Shown here: positions 36,291-44,844 of the stretch, in pieces
How the letters are laid out: the number at the start of each line of letters is the position of its first letter
How positions within the stretch are numbered: the first letter of the stretch is position 1
DNA from: Flavobacteriales bacterium
GTDB lineage: Bacteria; Bacteroidota; Bacteroidia; Flavobacteriales_F; PHOS-HE28
Assembly (NCBI GenBank): GCA_020635675.1
Contig: JACJZJ010000003.1
Span: forward strand, 461,238-525,237
Reading direction: 5' to 3'
DNA length: 64,000 nt
Notes under the pieces: generated by a model
The model's input: the letters and a program-made list of their open reading frames with translations, nothing else
Told to the model about the DNA's origin: nothing
The model's database searches: none
Made by a program: the position numbers and the translations under genes

Positions 36291-37565
36291 TCAATGGACG
36301 ATCGCGATGCGGCGGGTCGGTGCGTCCTCGACATGCAGGAGAAGGAGGCCGGTGGGGATCATGGCGAGATCGATCACTACCCGTTGGTCCCTTCCGGCAT
36401 CGGCCCCCACGATCCTACCGGTGGCATCGATCAGCCGGACATTGCCGAGCGGTGCCCCGTCCGTTCTTTCGATGGTGACGTTGCTGGCGGTGATCCGCAC
36501 CAGGGTCCGGTCATCAGAAGGGGGGTAGCCGACCCCATTGGGCCCGGAGCACGAGGTGAACAAAGGGACGTCGAGCGTGTTCGCTCCACCGTTCTGAACG
36601 AAGGGTGCCTGAAGCTGGTCCCCCCCGAAGTACTGGTCTTCCGAAACGCTGAAATAGATCTGCCCCCCAGGTGTCGCGGGCATGGAGGTCATCCCCAACG
36701 TGTATTCGCCCGGGGGTAGGCAAAGACTGTCGGTCCCCATTTGGAGGGCGCCCAGCACGATCTGCCCGCTGCCCATGGTCTGTCCGCTCGCCGTTATCGT
36801 CCATTCCATCGTGGCGTTCACCATGGCACCACCCGTGTTGGTCACGTTGATGTACACCATGCTGCATGGACCGGGTGGGCAGAGGTCGGCGGCGATGGGA
36901 ACGGTGCAGCCATGGAACTGGGTGAACATGGTCCAGAGTTCGAGTGTGCCGGAGAAGCTCCCCGGACCGAGCACTACCCCCGGCTTGATCGTCAGATAGT
37001 GGTCTTGAACACCCCCGATGCCGAAGAAGTTCACTGTCTCGATGGCGACCGTATCGTGGTTGTTGTCGAAGAGGATGAAATTCGGATAATCGAAAAGTTC
37101 GGAGCTGCCGTTCTGAACGGTCACCACGAGCTGATCGGAGTGGAACGCGGCATAACGCAGTGACAGGATCTCGACGCTGTCACAGGCGGGCCAACCGCCA
37201 CCGGACACGTTCAAAAGGTGGTCGCCGTTCGGGGCGCCATCGGAAACATGGGTGCCATTGATGGTGATCTGGTAGCCTCCCGCGGGCAACGTACCCACGG
37301 CGATCACTTCGTCATGCGGCACAAGGATGGCCAGGCCACCGGGATCATCGGCCGTCACGTCGATCTGCAATACTCCACCGAACACTTGTGCGCTGGAACT
37401 GACGATATAGGCACCGGAACTGCTCAGGTCCCCATGCAGTGTGAGGGTGATCGCATCCTGGTCCGTCGGTGAGGCCGGGCTGACATCGATCCCAGTGATA
37501 TAGTAGTAGGTCTGTGCGCACAATGCCAGCGGGATGAGCGCCAATAGGGTGGTGAGGTTCCTCAT
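36291..37565 (-). CDS. Exported beta-rich protein with a type IX sorting-like C-terminus
   Basis: 424 residues. The signal peptide ends near PLALCAQ. Two or three Ig-like beta domains follow (PTDQDAITLTLHGDLSSSG, LPAGGYQITINGTHVSD, VYINVTNTGGAMVNATMEW). The C-terminal 70 residues have the type A layout (ITASNVTIERTDGAPLGN, DATGRIVGA, IPTGLLLLHVED, RRIAIVH). No catalytic motif was found. Surface or secreted localisation is inferred. Confidence 0.78.
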   Translation of the reverse strand: MRNLTTLLALIPLALCAQTYYYITGIDVSPASPTDQDAITLTLHGDLSSSGAYIVSSSAQVFGGVLQIDVTADDPGGLAILVPHDEVIAVGTLPAGGYQITINGTHVSDGAPNGDHLLNVSGGGWPACDSVEILSLRYAAFHSDQLVVTVQNGSSELFDYPNFILFDNNHDTVAIETVNFFGIGGVQDHYLTIKPGVVLGPGSFSGTLELWTMFTQFHGCTVPIAADLCPPGPCSMVYINVTNTGGAMVNATMEWTITASGQTMGSGQIVLGALQMGTDSLCLPPGEYTLGMTSMPATPGGQIYFSVSEDQYFGGDQLQAPFVQNGGANTLDVPLFTSCSGPNGVGYPPSDDRTLVRITASNVTIERTDGAPLGNVRLIDATGRIVGADAGRDQRVVIDLAMIPTGLLLLHVEDAPTRRIAIVH

Positions 37566-37626
37566 GATCTTGTATCGGTTCCGTTCGGATGACGGAGGAA
37601 CGGAGCGGTCCGCTGCCTGGGGGCGT

Positions 37627-38118
37627 CTAGCTCTTCATGTTCTCGTACTGCAGCGGGACGTCGAGGTCACTGCCCTTGCACAGGGTGATCACGCCCTGCA
37701 GGTCGTCGATCTTCTTGCCCGTTACCCGCACCATGTCGTCCATGATCTGTGACTGCACCTTGAACCCGCTCTCCTTGATCACTTTGACGATCTTCTTGGC
37801 CGTTTCCCGCTCGATCCCCTGGCGCACCTTGATGGTGCGCACCACCTGCTTGCCGCTGGGTTGCGGCTCACCACCCAGGTCGTAGGCTTTCACATCGATG
37901 TGCTGCTTCGTACTGCGTTCGAGGAGGATCTTCTCGATCGCGTCCATTTTCATCATATCCTCGGTGGACAGCTTGATGGTGAGCGCCTTCTTGTCGAATT
38001 CGATCGAACTGTTGGACCCCCGGAGATCGTACCGGGTGTCCACCTCGCGTTTCGCCGTGTTCACGGCATTGTCAAGGGTCTGGAGGTCGATCTTGGATAC
38101 GATGTCGAAGCTGGGCAT
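37627..38118 (-). CDS. yajQ: YajQ-family nucleotide-binding protein (UPF0234)
   Basis: 163 residues with the complete family pattern MPSFDIVSKID at the start, NTAKREVDTRYDLRGS, and IKESGFKVQSQIMDD with VRVTGKKIDDLQ. Xanthomonas homologues bind cyclic di-GMP and act in transcription control; E. coli YajQ binds nucleotides. Cyclic di-GMP binding here is inference from the family. Confidence 0.95.
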   Translation of the reverse strand: MPSFDIVSKIDLQTLDNAVNTAKREVDTRYDLRGSNSSIEFDKKALTIKLSTEDMMKMDAIEKILLERSTKQHIDVKAYDLGGEPQPSGKQVVRTIKVRQGIERETAKKIVKVIKESGFKVQSQIMDDMVRVTGKKIDDLQGVITLCKGSDLDVPLQYENMKS

Positions 38119-38179
38119 GGTCGGAAGCGGATATGGTCCGAAGCTAAGGGATCGCTACCGAGCCATCTGAAGAGCAGAA

Positions 38180-38197
38180 GAGCGCCTTACGGCGCTC
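38180..38197 (-). terminator. GTAA-loop hairpin after the Cys/His repeat gene
   Basis: On the minus strand, stem GAGCGCC/GGCGCTC encloses GTAA and is followed by TTCTGCTCTTC. It resembles the CCGTAA-loop hairpins at 35500-35655. Confidence 0.55.
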
Positions 38198-38221
38198 CTT
38201 TGCTCCCATCCGTTCAAAGGT

Positions 38222-38599
38222 TCACATGGTCTCCGTCTTCTCCTTCTTCTCCATTCCTTTCTTCTCCATGCCCTCATGCATTTTCATGCATTCCTCGCTG
38301 CAAACATGACCTTTCTCACCGTGGGCATACACGTGATGACCGGCCTTCTTGCAGGCGTCCGTGCAGACATGATCACGCTGTCCTCCATCGGCATGCATCT
38401 TCATGCACTCCTCGCTGCAAACATGACCTTTCTCACCGTGGGCATACACGTGATGACCGGCCTTTTTGCAAGCCTCGGTGCACACATGCTCCTTGGCCGC
38501 AGCCTGCATGGTCTTTCCCTCATTCGTGGACGGGGTGTCCTGGGCCCTGGCAGTGGTGGAACCCAAAGCCAGTATCAAGATGAAGATCAGCTGTTTCAT
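38222..38599 (-). CDS. Exported Cys/His-rich tandem-repeat protein, putative metal binder
   Basis: 125 residues. The signal peptide ends near TTARAQ. The mature protein has two nearly identical units containing HVCTEACKKAGHHVYAHGEK followed by GHVCSEECMKMH. Each unit offers four Cys and six His, arranged as two C-x3-C pairs separated by a His-rich hairpin. A Met/Lys/Glu-rich tail follows. The spacing suggests metal (Cu, Zn) binding in the periplasm or outside the cell; this is inference and no family was recognised with certainty. Confidence 0.78.
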   Translation of the reverse strand: MKQLIFILILALGSTTARAQDTPSTNEGKTMQAAAKEHVCTEACKKAGHHVYAHGEKGHVCSEECMKMHADGGQRDHVCTDACKKAGHHVYAHGEKGHVCSEECMKMHEGMEKKGMEKKEKTETM

Positions 38600-38652
38600 G
38601 GTGATCGGGGTTGGAATGATGTCCTTGAAGGTACGGGATCCGTTGGGCGGCC

Positions 38653-39204
38653 CTAGTGTTCGTCCGGTTCGAACTCGAGCACGATGGAGTTCATGCAGAA
38701 CCGTTTGCCGGTGGGTGGTGGGCCATCATCGAACACGTGACCCAGGTGCGATCCGCAGCGCCCGCAGAGCACCTCCGTGCGGACCATGCCGTAGGTCACG
38801 TCGCGTTGGTAGTGTACACTGTTCGGGCGGATGGGAGCGAAGAAGCTGGGCCAGCCGCAGCCGCTGCCGAATTTCGAATCCGACCGGAACAGTGGATTCC
38901 CGCAAACGGCACAATAGTAGGTGCCCAGTCCTTCGAAGTCCCAGTACTTGCCCGTGAACGCCCGTTCCGTCCCCTTTTCCCGGGCGATCCGATATACACT
39001 GTCCGGTAGTACGCGTTGCCACTCGGCGTCGCTCACGTGCAAGGTGGAGGTGTCCGTCCGGGAATAGTAGGGGTTCTTCGGATCTTGGTCCATCGCATTT
39101 CGGGAAGGGTGTGTGCCTTGCGGGCCGATACCGCAGGCCAGGAGCATCAGCGCCCCGCTCAGCAGAACGCCTTTCCTCAGCCTGATGTTCACCTGCGTCT
39201 TCAC
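38653..39204 (-). CDS. msrB: Peptide-methionine (R)-S-oxide reductase, lipoprotein form
   Basis: 183 residues. A lipobox (LMLLAC, Cys24) precedes the MsrB domain, so the enzyme is exported and lipid-anchored and repairs oxidised methionine in envelope proteins. Zinc ligands are C98/C101 (YYCAVCG) and C147/C150 (LCGRCG). The catalytic Cys is C170 in KRFCMNS, and C116 in GSGCGWPSF is the recycling Cys. Length and motifs are complete. A -7 box lies 20 bp before the start. Confidence 0.95.
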   Translation of the reverse strand: MKTQVNIRLRKGVLLSGALMLLACGIGPQGTHPSRNAMDQDPKNPYYSRTDTSTLHVSDAEWQRVLPDSVYRIAREKGTERAFTGKYWDFEGLGTYYCAVCGNPLFRSDSKFGSGCGWPSFFAPIRPNSVHYQRDVTYGMVRTEVLCGRCGSHLGHVFDDGPPPTGKRFCMNSIVLEFEPDEH

Positions 39205-39223
39205 GGTTGTCTTGAACTTGATG

Positions 39224-39231
39224 CAAACCTA
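39224..39231 (-). promoter_or_regulatory. Bacteroidota -7 box for msrB
   Basis: TAGGTTTG on the minus strand matches TAnnTTTG, 20 bp before the ATG at 39204. Confidence 0.55.
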
Positions 39232-39335
39232 GCCAAGCTTTGTGCCGCAATGATCACTTTCCCGTCACGACCGGGGATGAGGCGGGGATGGACCCGTGAT
39301 CGCCTATTTTCGGATGACCCATGATCCCATATCCC

Positions 39336-40367
39336 ATGCAAAAACGTGCGATCGCCCTTGCTCTGGCAGTGTCCTCTGTGACCACCGCATTCATCTGTTC
39401 GGCCCAGGACGGCCAGATGATCTGGAACATCAAGGCCGTGCTTCCCGATGGGCACACTTTGGACGTGAAGGCATTCGATCCCGAAGGAGGTCGACACGAC
39501 GTCAAGGCCCTGCTCTCAGGGGATCCCCATGTGCTCGACGTGAAGGCACTGGATGGTGGAGCGCTCCGTCCGGTCAAAGTGATCGTCAGTGCCGATGCGT
39601 TCGCACCGGTGAAGGCCATCGGGCCCGACGGTCGGTTGTGGGAGGTGAAGGCGCTGACGCCCGCAGGGGACCGACTTGATGTGAAGGGCGTGGCGCGGTC
39701 AGGCCGCATCTTCCACATCAAGGCGATCACCACCGATGGAGAACTTCTCGGTGTGAAGGCCATCGCCCCGGACGGACGTTTCTATGATGTGAAGGGTGTG
39801 AAGATGCTGGACGATCCCGTGGAGATGAAGGTCGGGAATGTGCCGGTCGCCGCGCATGTGAAAGCACTGCCCCAGGTGGGGGGTGATCTCGAGGATCTCA
39901 TCTGGAACGTGAAGGCCATCGGCATGGACGGCCACCCCATCGACCTGAAGGCGGTCGACGCGGCAGGCCATGTGCATGCCGTCAAGGCATTCGTCGAGGA
40001 CGGGAACACACAGGTGATGGATGTGAAGGCCCTGATCGACGGACGCAAAGTGCCGGTGAAGGTGGTCCCGGGGGAAGGCGCACAGCTGCCGGTCAAGGCC
40101 ATTGGTGCGGATGGGAACATCTATGCGATAAAGGCCATCTTTCCGGATGGCACGCGGTCCGACGTGAAGGCCGTCACCGGCACCGGTCAGGTGCTATCGA
40201 TCAAGGCGATCGCGCCGGATGGCCAGCTGCTCGGTGTCAAGTCCATCAGCCCACACGGAGAATTGCGGGACATCAAGGGTTTGACCTTCGTGGAGCCCGG
40301 AACGGAAACGACCGTGAACGGCGCAGCCATCCGGGCTCACGTCAAAGCGGTGCCACAAGTCCCCTGA
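39336..40367 (+). CDS. Exported protein made of 22 short KA repeats in two halves
   Basis: 343 residues from MQKRAIALALAV (an ATG five codons earlier at 39321 is possible). The signal peptide ends near FICSAQ. The rest is almost only a unit of about 15 residues of the form D-VKAI-PDG-L- (examples WEVKALTPAGDRLDVKG, GVKAIAPDGRFYDVKG). Eleven units form a first half ending HVKALPQVGGD, and eleven form a second half starting with IWNVKAIGMDG and ending HVKAVPQVP, so an ancestral block was duplicated. A beta-solenoid or propeller-like fold is plausible. No family was recognised and its role is unknown. Confidence 0.82.
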   Translation: MQKRAIALALAVSSVTTAFICSAQDGQMIWNIKAVLPDGHTLDVKAFDPEGGRHDVKALLSGDPHVLDVKALDGGALRPVKVIVSADAFAPVKAIGPDGRLWEVKALTPAGDRLDVKGVARSGRIFHIKAITTDGELLGVKAIAPDGRFYDVKGVKMLDDPVEMKVGNVPVAAHVKALPQVGGDLEDLIWNVKAIGMDGHPIDLKAVDAAGHVHAVKAFVEDGNTQVMDVKALIDGRKVPVKVVPGEGAQLPVKAIGADGNIYAIKAIFPDGTRSDVKAVTGTGQVLSIKAIAPDGQLLGVKSISPHGELRDIKGLTFVEPGTETTVNGAAIRAHVKAVPQVP

Positions 40368-40383
40368 CCGCTGGGGTGGAATG

Positions 40384-40415
40384 CAGGAAGACCCCGCGCA
40401 GCGGGGTCTTCTTGC
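40384..40415. terminator. Bidirectional Rho-independent terminator
   Basis: Stem AAGACCCCGC/GCGGGGTCTT with loop GCA, between the KA-repeat gene (+) and the LTXXQ-like gene (-). The T-tract is weak on both sides. Confidence 0.75.
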
Positions 40416-40428
40416 ATGTGTTGTCCGT

Positions 40429-40785
40429 CTATCGATCGGTCTTTTCCATCGGCTTCTGGGAGCGGCCTGCGCACCACGCCTTGTACTGTTCGAACTGAGG
40501 GTCGGTGAGCACGGCTTTCAATTCCCCTTCGTACTTGTCGACCATCTTACCATCCGCACCCATGTCCTTGTGCATCTCCATTTCCTTGTTGCAGCGCATT
40601 TGGATGTCGGTGACACGCTTGGTCTGTTCCGGGGTCAACCCCAGTTCCTCCCAGGTGGAGGACGAGGCTAGACCGAGGCAGGTCCCGTCGGTGGCCATGT
40701 GTTCCTTGTTCGTCGGGGTGCTTTGTGCGTGAACACCTGCGGTGGTGCACGCGGCGAGCAATAGGGCGATGGCGGTCTTTTTCAT
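40429..40785 (-). CDS. Small exported protein, Spy/CpxP-like (LTXXQ-type)
   Basis: 118 residues from MKKTAIALLLAAC. The signal peptide ends near GVHAQ. The mature helical protein contains LGLTPEQTKRVTDIQMRCNKEMEMH and LTDPQFEQYKAWC, the L-T-x-x-Q pattern of periplasmic Spy/CpxP-like chaperones and metal-stress proteins. It is short and the repeat is degenerate, so the family call is moderate. Confidence 0.7.
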   Translation of the reverse strand: MKKTAIALLLAACTTAGVHAQSTPTNKEHMATDGTCLGLASSSTWEELGLTPEQTKRVTDIQMRCNKEMEMHKDMGADGKMVDKYEGELKAVLTDPQFEQYKAWCAGRSQKPMEKTDR

Positions 40786-40850
40786 GGTTCTTGACATTTG
40801 CCATCACTGTCCCCAACCCCATGCCAGGCGTACTTCCCTGCTGCGCTCGG

Positions 40851-41492
40851 TCAGTGACCGGGGAAAGGATCACCCGATCCCGGCCTGTGAGCGTGGGGTT
40901 GATGCCCCATCACAGTGTGCCAACACCAGGTCCGCCCCGCCCCCGTTCTCCACGGCAGTCCGATGGAGCCACCGAACAGGATGTTGCCTTCGGTGGTCCA
41001 GAAACGCTGCTTGGCCCTGCCGCGGCGGTCACTTGACGTGCGTACGTCGGGAAGACCGATGTGACCGCCCTTCAATTCGAAGGCCACCAGGGCATGACAG
41101 AAGAGCACAAGCCCGCTGCCCGCTTTCGCCATGATCCCATAGCCGGACACATTGTATTCGTCGCTGAGCGGTTTTGCCTGGACGCGGCAGGCGGTCCTGG
41201 GCATCAGCATCCACACGGCCAAGCTTTCTGTGGATACGATTTCCGAGCGCAGGCTTACAATGCGCGCGATACGGTCGTACCGTGCCAGTTCGAGATGGAT
41301 GAAGTTGAGACCATCCGAATGCTCGCAGGTCAGCAATTCCCGGGAAAGCGTGATCATGCCTTCATCGCTCTCAGGTGTTATTCCGGTCAGCGCATCGATA
41401 TGATCCGTGATATGCACCACCTGGTCCTGGTCCATCACGCACTTCATGTGATCGACCCTAATGCGACACTGTAGTGGGGGTGGAATTCCCAT
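40851..41492 (-). CDS. Hypothetical protein of unknown function
   Basis: 213 residues from MGIPPPLQC; MKCVMDQDQ at 41447 is an alternative start. Codons mostly end in G or C in this frame, supporting coding. The middle part (VHITDHIDALTGITPESDEG, LNFIHLELARYDRIARIVSL, SLAVWMLMPRTACRVQAKPL) looks like a folded domain, but the last 50 residues are low quality and may reflect a frameshift. The start overlaps the stop of an upstream minus-strand frame. No family was recognised. Confidence 0.45.
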   Translation of the reverse strand: MGIPPPLQCRIRVDHMKCVMDQDQVVHITDHIDALTGITPESDEGMITLSRELLTCEHSDGLNFIHLELARYDRIARIVSLRSEIVSTESLAVWMLMPRTACRVQAKPLSDEYNVSGYGIMAKAGSGLVLFCHALVAFELKGGHIGLPDVRTSSDRRGRAKQRFWTTEGNILFGGSIGLPWRTGAGRTWCWHTVMGHQPHAHRPGSGDPFPGH

Positions 41493-41841
41493 CACAACCG
41501 GAGATCGGTCTGGGGGTTGGTCGATCGCAGTGGGTTCAGGTGATCCCAGGTCACCCGGGTCGGTCGGTCATGCGCGCTTACGTCGTGCCGTGTGAAGTCA
41601 TGACCTTCGCCCCGGAAATGGATGTCGCTAAGGGTGTACCGCTCTGGTTCCAACCCCAGAACAGGAACGGACGCCAGACATTCTCCGGAACTGGCCCGAT
41701 GGCGGGCACCAGTGCCGACACCATGGCCCCCGCCCAGGCGTTCCTGTCCGCCAGGAGGATCAGGGCCGACGCGCACCGCCGAGACCGGAAGGAACCCAGG
41801 GATAGCGTCCTGACAAGCTGGCCGGAGCGCACATTCGGCAT
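41493..41841 (-). pseudogene. Possible frameshifted small gene upstream of the hypothetical protein
   Basis: Two overlapping minus-strand frames look coding in sequence. 41841-about 41645 (MPNVRSGQLVRTLSLGSF, then ALILLADRNAWAGAMVSALV) has strong GC3 bias. The other frame from about 41660 to the TGA at 41492-41494 continues as RYTLSDIHFRGEGHDFTRHD. Joining them needs one frameshift. No other gene is supported in this stretch of about 370 bp. The evidence is weak. Confidence 0.25.
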
Positions 41842-41864
41842 GGTTCGTGCGTTATCAGGAGTGC

Positions 41865-42332
41865 ATGGAAAAGGAGACGGTGATCGAACGTACGATGTAC
41901 GTGGAGGCTTCCCCGAGGACGATCTGGCGGGCACTGACCGAACCGGAGTTGACCAAGCTCTATATGGATGGCTGGATGATCCGGACCGATTGGAAGCGCG
42001 GAAAGCCGGTACGGTGGGAGGAACGGGTCGGCAATGACCTGGTGCAGCGCGCCAAGGGTACGCTGATGGCCAGTCTGCCCGCGCACCGCCTGCGGTTTAC
42101 GCAACTGGCATTGGACAGCGGACTGCCGGACACGCCGGACAGCTACACCATGGTGGATATCAGCATGGAGGAGGAGCCGGACGGACGTACGCTGGTGAAG
42201 CTCTGGCATGGCGATTTCGCCGGCCTTCCCAACGATGTCCGCCGCGCCCGTGAGGCCGGCAGGCGGTGGGTGGAAGCCTTGGTGGGCCTGAAACGTGTGG
42301 CGGAGGAGGAGGAGGGACCACGGGCCGCCTAA
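41865..42332 (+). CDS. SRPBCC/AHSA1-family protein
   Basis: 155 residues from MEKETVIERTMYVEASPRTIW, with AGGAG just upstream. The START-like fold is shown by the N-terminal strand VEASPRTIWRALTEPELTKLYM, the helix-strand GKPVRWEERVGNDLVQRAKG, and the C-terminal long helix (DVRRAREAGRRWVEALVGL). Members bind hydrophobic ligands or assist Hsp90-type systems. No ligand can be predicted. Confidence 0.82.
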   Translation: MEKETVIERTMYVEASPRTIWRALTEPELTKLYMDGWMIRTDWKRGKPVRWEERVGNDLVQRAKGTLMASLPAHRLRFTQLALDSGLPDTPDSYTMVDISMEEEPDGRTLVKLWHGDFAGLPNDVRRAREAGRRWVEALVGLKRVAEEEEGPRAA

Positions 42333-42336
42333 GCGG

Positions 42337-44175
42337 TCAGATCCGCGCCTGGTAGGTGTAGAGGTCGAAGTACCGGCCTTCCTTCGCGATGAGTTCGGCA
42401 TGTGTGCCGCGCTCGACGATGGTGCCCTGTTCCACCACCAGGATCTCCGTCGCCTGACGGATCGTGCTCAATCGGTGCGCGATCACGAACGTGGTCCGGT
42501 CCTTCACCAATGCGTTCAAGCTGCGCTGGATCAGGGCCTCGCTCTCGGTATCAAGGTTGCTGGTGGCCTCATCGAGCACCAGGATCCGCGGGTCGGCGAG
42601 CATGGCCCGGGCGATGGCCACACGCTGGCGTTGTCCGCCGCTGAGTTTCACGCCCCGCTCACCGATCACCGTGTCCAGTCCATCGGGCATCCGGTCCGTG
42701 AATTCGTTCACATGGGCCCCTTCGACCGCCCGCTTTACCTGATCCTCCGTGGCGTTCGGTCGTGGAAAGAGGATGTTGGCGCGGATCGTGCCCTCGAACA
42801 GGAAATCGTCCTGGAGCACCACTCCCAGGAATTGCCTGTAGCTCGATAGGCGCACTTCCGCCAGGTCGTGGCCATCGATAGTGACCCGGCCCGATGTGGG
42901 TTTCAGGAAACTGGCGGCCAGCCCGGCGATGGTGGTCTTGCCGCTGCCCGAGCTGCCCACCAGCGCGATCACGCTGCCGGCGTGCGCCTCGAACGAGATG
43001 CCGTGGAGCACCTCCTGGCCCTCCTCGTAGGCGAAATGCACATCGTCGAAGCGGATGTCGCCCTTCACCCGGTCCAAAACCACCGGCCGTTCCTCGGGCT
43101 TGTCCTCGGGCTCCATCCGCATCAGCTCCTCGGTGCGGTCGAGGCCGGCGAAGGCTTCCGTGAGCTGGCTGCCGATGTTGCTCATCTGCACGATCGGTGC
43201 GATCATGAAGCCGAGGTAGAGCATGAAGGCGAGGAAGTCGCCCACCGTGAGGTCGCCGCGGATGATCTGCCAGCCGCCGATCGCCATGATGCCTGCGCTG
43301 GCCAGGCCGAGCAGGAAGGTGCTGCTGCTGGTGATCATCGCCGTGGCGGTGAGGCTCTGCCTTACGTTCTCGAACAATCGCTGCACGCCGCGCTCGAACT
43401 CCAGGTTCTCCTGCAATTCGGCGTTGAAGCCCTTGATCACGCGCACGCCGTTCAGGGATTCCGTCAGACGCCCGGTCACCTCCGCATTGATCTGGCCCCG
43501 GGTCCGGAAGATGGGCCGGATACGACCGAAGGCCTTCAACGCGATGAAGGCGAACAGGCCCAGGGGCACCAGCGTGTACAGGGTCATCATGGGGCTGATC
43601 CGGATCAGCAGCACCAGGGAGAGCACGGCGGTGATCGTGCCGCCGACCAGTTGCACCAGGCCGGTGCCAACGAGGTTCCGCACGCCTTCCACATCCGTCA
43701 TGATGCGGCTGACCAGCTCGCCGCTCTTCGTGCCGTCGAAGAAGCCGATGGGCAGGGAGAGCACCTTTTTCTGCACCCGCGTTCGGAGCTGGCTGATCAT
43801 GGCCTGGGCCTCGACGCTGAGCAACTTCGTCAGCAGGAACGAGGTGATGCTCTGGATGATGATCGCCACCACGACCGCCGCCAGCAGCAAGCCCAGCAGC
43901 TGGAGGTCCTTGTTGGCGATGGCGTTGTCGATCATGTACTTCGAGGCGCCCGGCATCACCAGCCCCGCCAGTCGACTGATGGTGATGAGCACGAGCCCGA
44001 TCAGCACATGGCGGCGCCGCGGCCAGATGTAGAGGCGGAAGGCCTCCTTGAACGGCATCCGGTGTTTCGGCCGGGGCAGGTCGGCCTGCGCCGCCCGCAG
44101 ACGGGAGCGGGTGGCGTTCGGCGTGCGCTCGGCGCGGGCGGTGGGTGATCGGCGGAGGGCCAAGGGATCGTTCAA
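42337..44175 (-). CDS. MsbA-like ABC transporter (fused permease and ATPase)
   Basis: 612 residues with a TTG start; ATG at 44058 would remove 39 residues of a basic N-terminal extension common in Bacteroidota homologues. Six membrane helices (about 55-330) with the coupling segment LPIGFFDGTKSGELVSRIMTDVE are followed by an ATPase with Walker A VGSSGSGKTTI, Q-loop VLQDDFLFEGTIRANILF, signature VKLSGGQRQRVAIARA, Walker B ILVLDEATSNLD and H-loop VIAHRLSTI. It is a homodimer-type exporter of lipids or drugs; lipid A core flipping is the best-known role of MsbA. The substrate is not provable here. Confidence 0.92.
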   Translation of the reverse strand: MNDPLALRRSPTARAERTPNATRSRLRAAQADLPRPKHRMPFKEAFRLYIWPRRRHVLIGLVLITISRLAGLVMPGASKYMIDNAIANKDLQLLGLLLAAVVVAIIIQSITSFLLTKLLSVEAQAMISQLRTRVQKKVLSLPIGFFDGTKSGELVSRIMTDVEGVRNLVGTGLVQLVGGTITAVLSLVLLIRISPMMTLYTLVPLGLFAFIALKAFGRIRPIFRTRGQINAEVTGRLTESLNGVRVIKGFNAELQENLEFERGVQRLFENVRQSLTATAMITSSSTFLLGLASAGIMAIGGWQIIRGDLTVGDFLAFMLYLGFMIAPIVQMSNIGSQLTEAFAGLDRTEELMRMEPEDKPEERPVVLDRVKGDIRFDDVHFAYEEGQEVLHGISFEAHAGSVIALVGSSGSGKTTIAGLAASFLKPTSGRVTIDGHDLAEVRLSSYRQFLGVVLQDDFLFEGTIRANILFPRPNATEDQVKRAVEGAHVNEFTDRMPDGLDTVIGERGVKLSGGQRQRVAIARAMLADPRILVLDEATSNLDTESEALIQRSLNALVKDRTTFVIAHRLSTIRQATEILVVEQGTIVERGTHAELIAKEGRYFDLYTYQARI

Positions 44176-44324
44176 TCGGGTGTGGACGACGCCCCAAAGG
44201 AACGCCTCCCGGACAAGGTGGACGAACAGGGTGTGCCGATCACTCTAACAAGTGGAGATCCACGGTCCGGAATTTTCGCCGGCGAAGGAACCGGATGGCT
44301 GTGTCCGGTGTATCGAAGCCCGCT

Positions 44325-44795
44325 TCACGTTTCGCGGATCGCGGAGAGGATGTAGTCCAAATGCGGTGGCTGCAGCCCTTGCACGCGGATCAGCGTGGCG
44401 ATCTGCCCGCGGTGGTGCATGGCGTGGTAGTTCAGGTGCAGGGCGAGGTCGCGGAACTTCACGGCCATGGGCTTGCCGTCCGACTGGCGGGCGAAGTGCA
44501 CGCCCTGCTCCAACTCCTCATCGCTCTTGCTTTCCACCAGCGCGATCCACTGGCCCACGCTCGACTTCCACCGTTGCTCCAGTTCCCCGATCGGGAACAC
44601 CGGACCGAACCAGGTCAGGAGCGCATCGTCCTTCTCCTTCGTGATCCGGTTCATCCACTTGTCCTGTGCGGTGATGAGGTGGCTGAAAAGCTTCACCGCC
44701 TCATCCGGCTTGGGCAATTGCTGGATGGCCCCCAGTTGCTTCCGGTTGGCGCCATCGGTGTGGCGGAAGAGGTCGAGCAGGTGTTGCTTGAGCAT
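44325..44795 (-). CDS. DinB-family protein
   Basis: 156 residues from MLKQHLLDLFRHTDGANRK. A four-helix bundle of the DinB/YfiT type is shown by metal-type histidines in KLFSHLITAQDKWMNRI, and in ALHLNYHAMHHRGQIATLI near residue 130. Family members bind a divalent metal and include thiol-dependent transferases. The substrate is unknown. Confidence 0.85.
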   Translation of the reverse strand: MLKQHLLDLFRHTDGANRKQLGAIQQLPKPDEAVKLFSHLITAQDKWMNRITKEKDDALLTWFGPVFPIGELEQRWKSSVGQWIALVESKSDEELEQGVHFARQSDGKPMAVKFRDLALHLNYHAMHHRGQIATLIRVQGLQPPHLDYILSAIRET

Positions 44796-44844
44796 GGGGG
44801 ATGGTGATGGTGCGCTGGATCTCAATGGCGGAGATGGTTGTATT

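Noticed and set aside
38270..38465. Direct DNA repeats considered as CRISPR
   Set aside because: Only two units, longer than CRISPR repeats, and they encode a clear protein repeat.
41474..42037. 187-residue plus-strand frame
   Set aside because: It runs through the start of the SRPBCC gene in another frame and shows poor codon bias; the minus-strand frames fit better.
42868..44148. 426-residue plus-strand frame
   Set aside because: Antisense to the MsbA-like transporter with complete ABC motifs.
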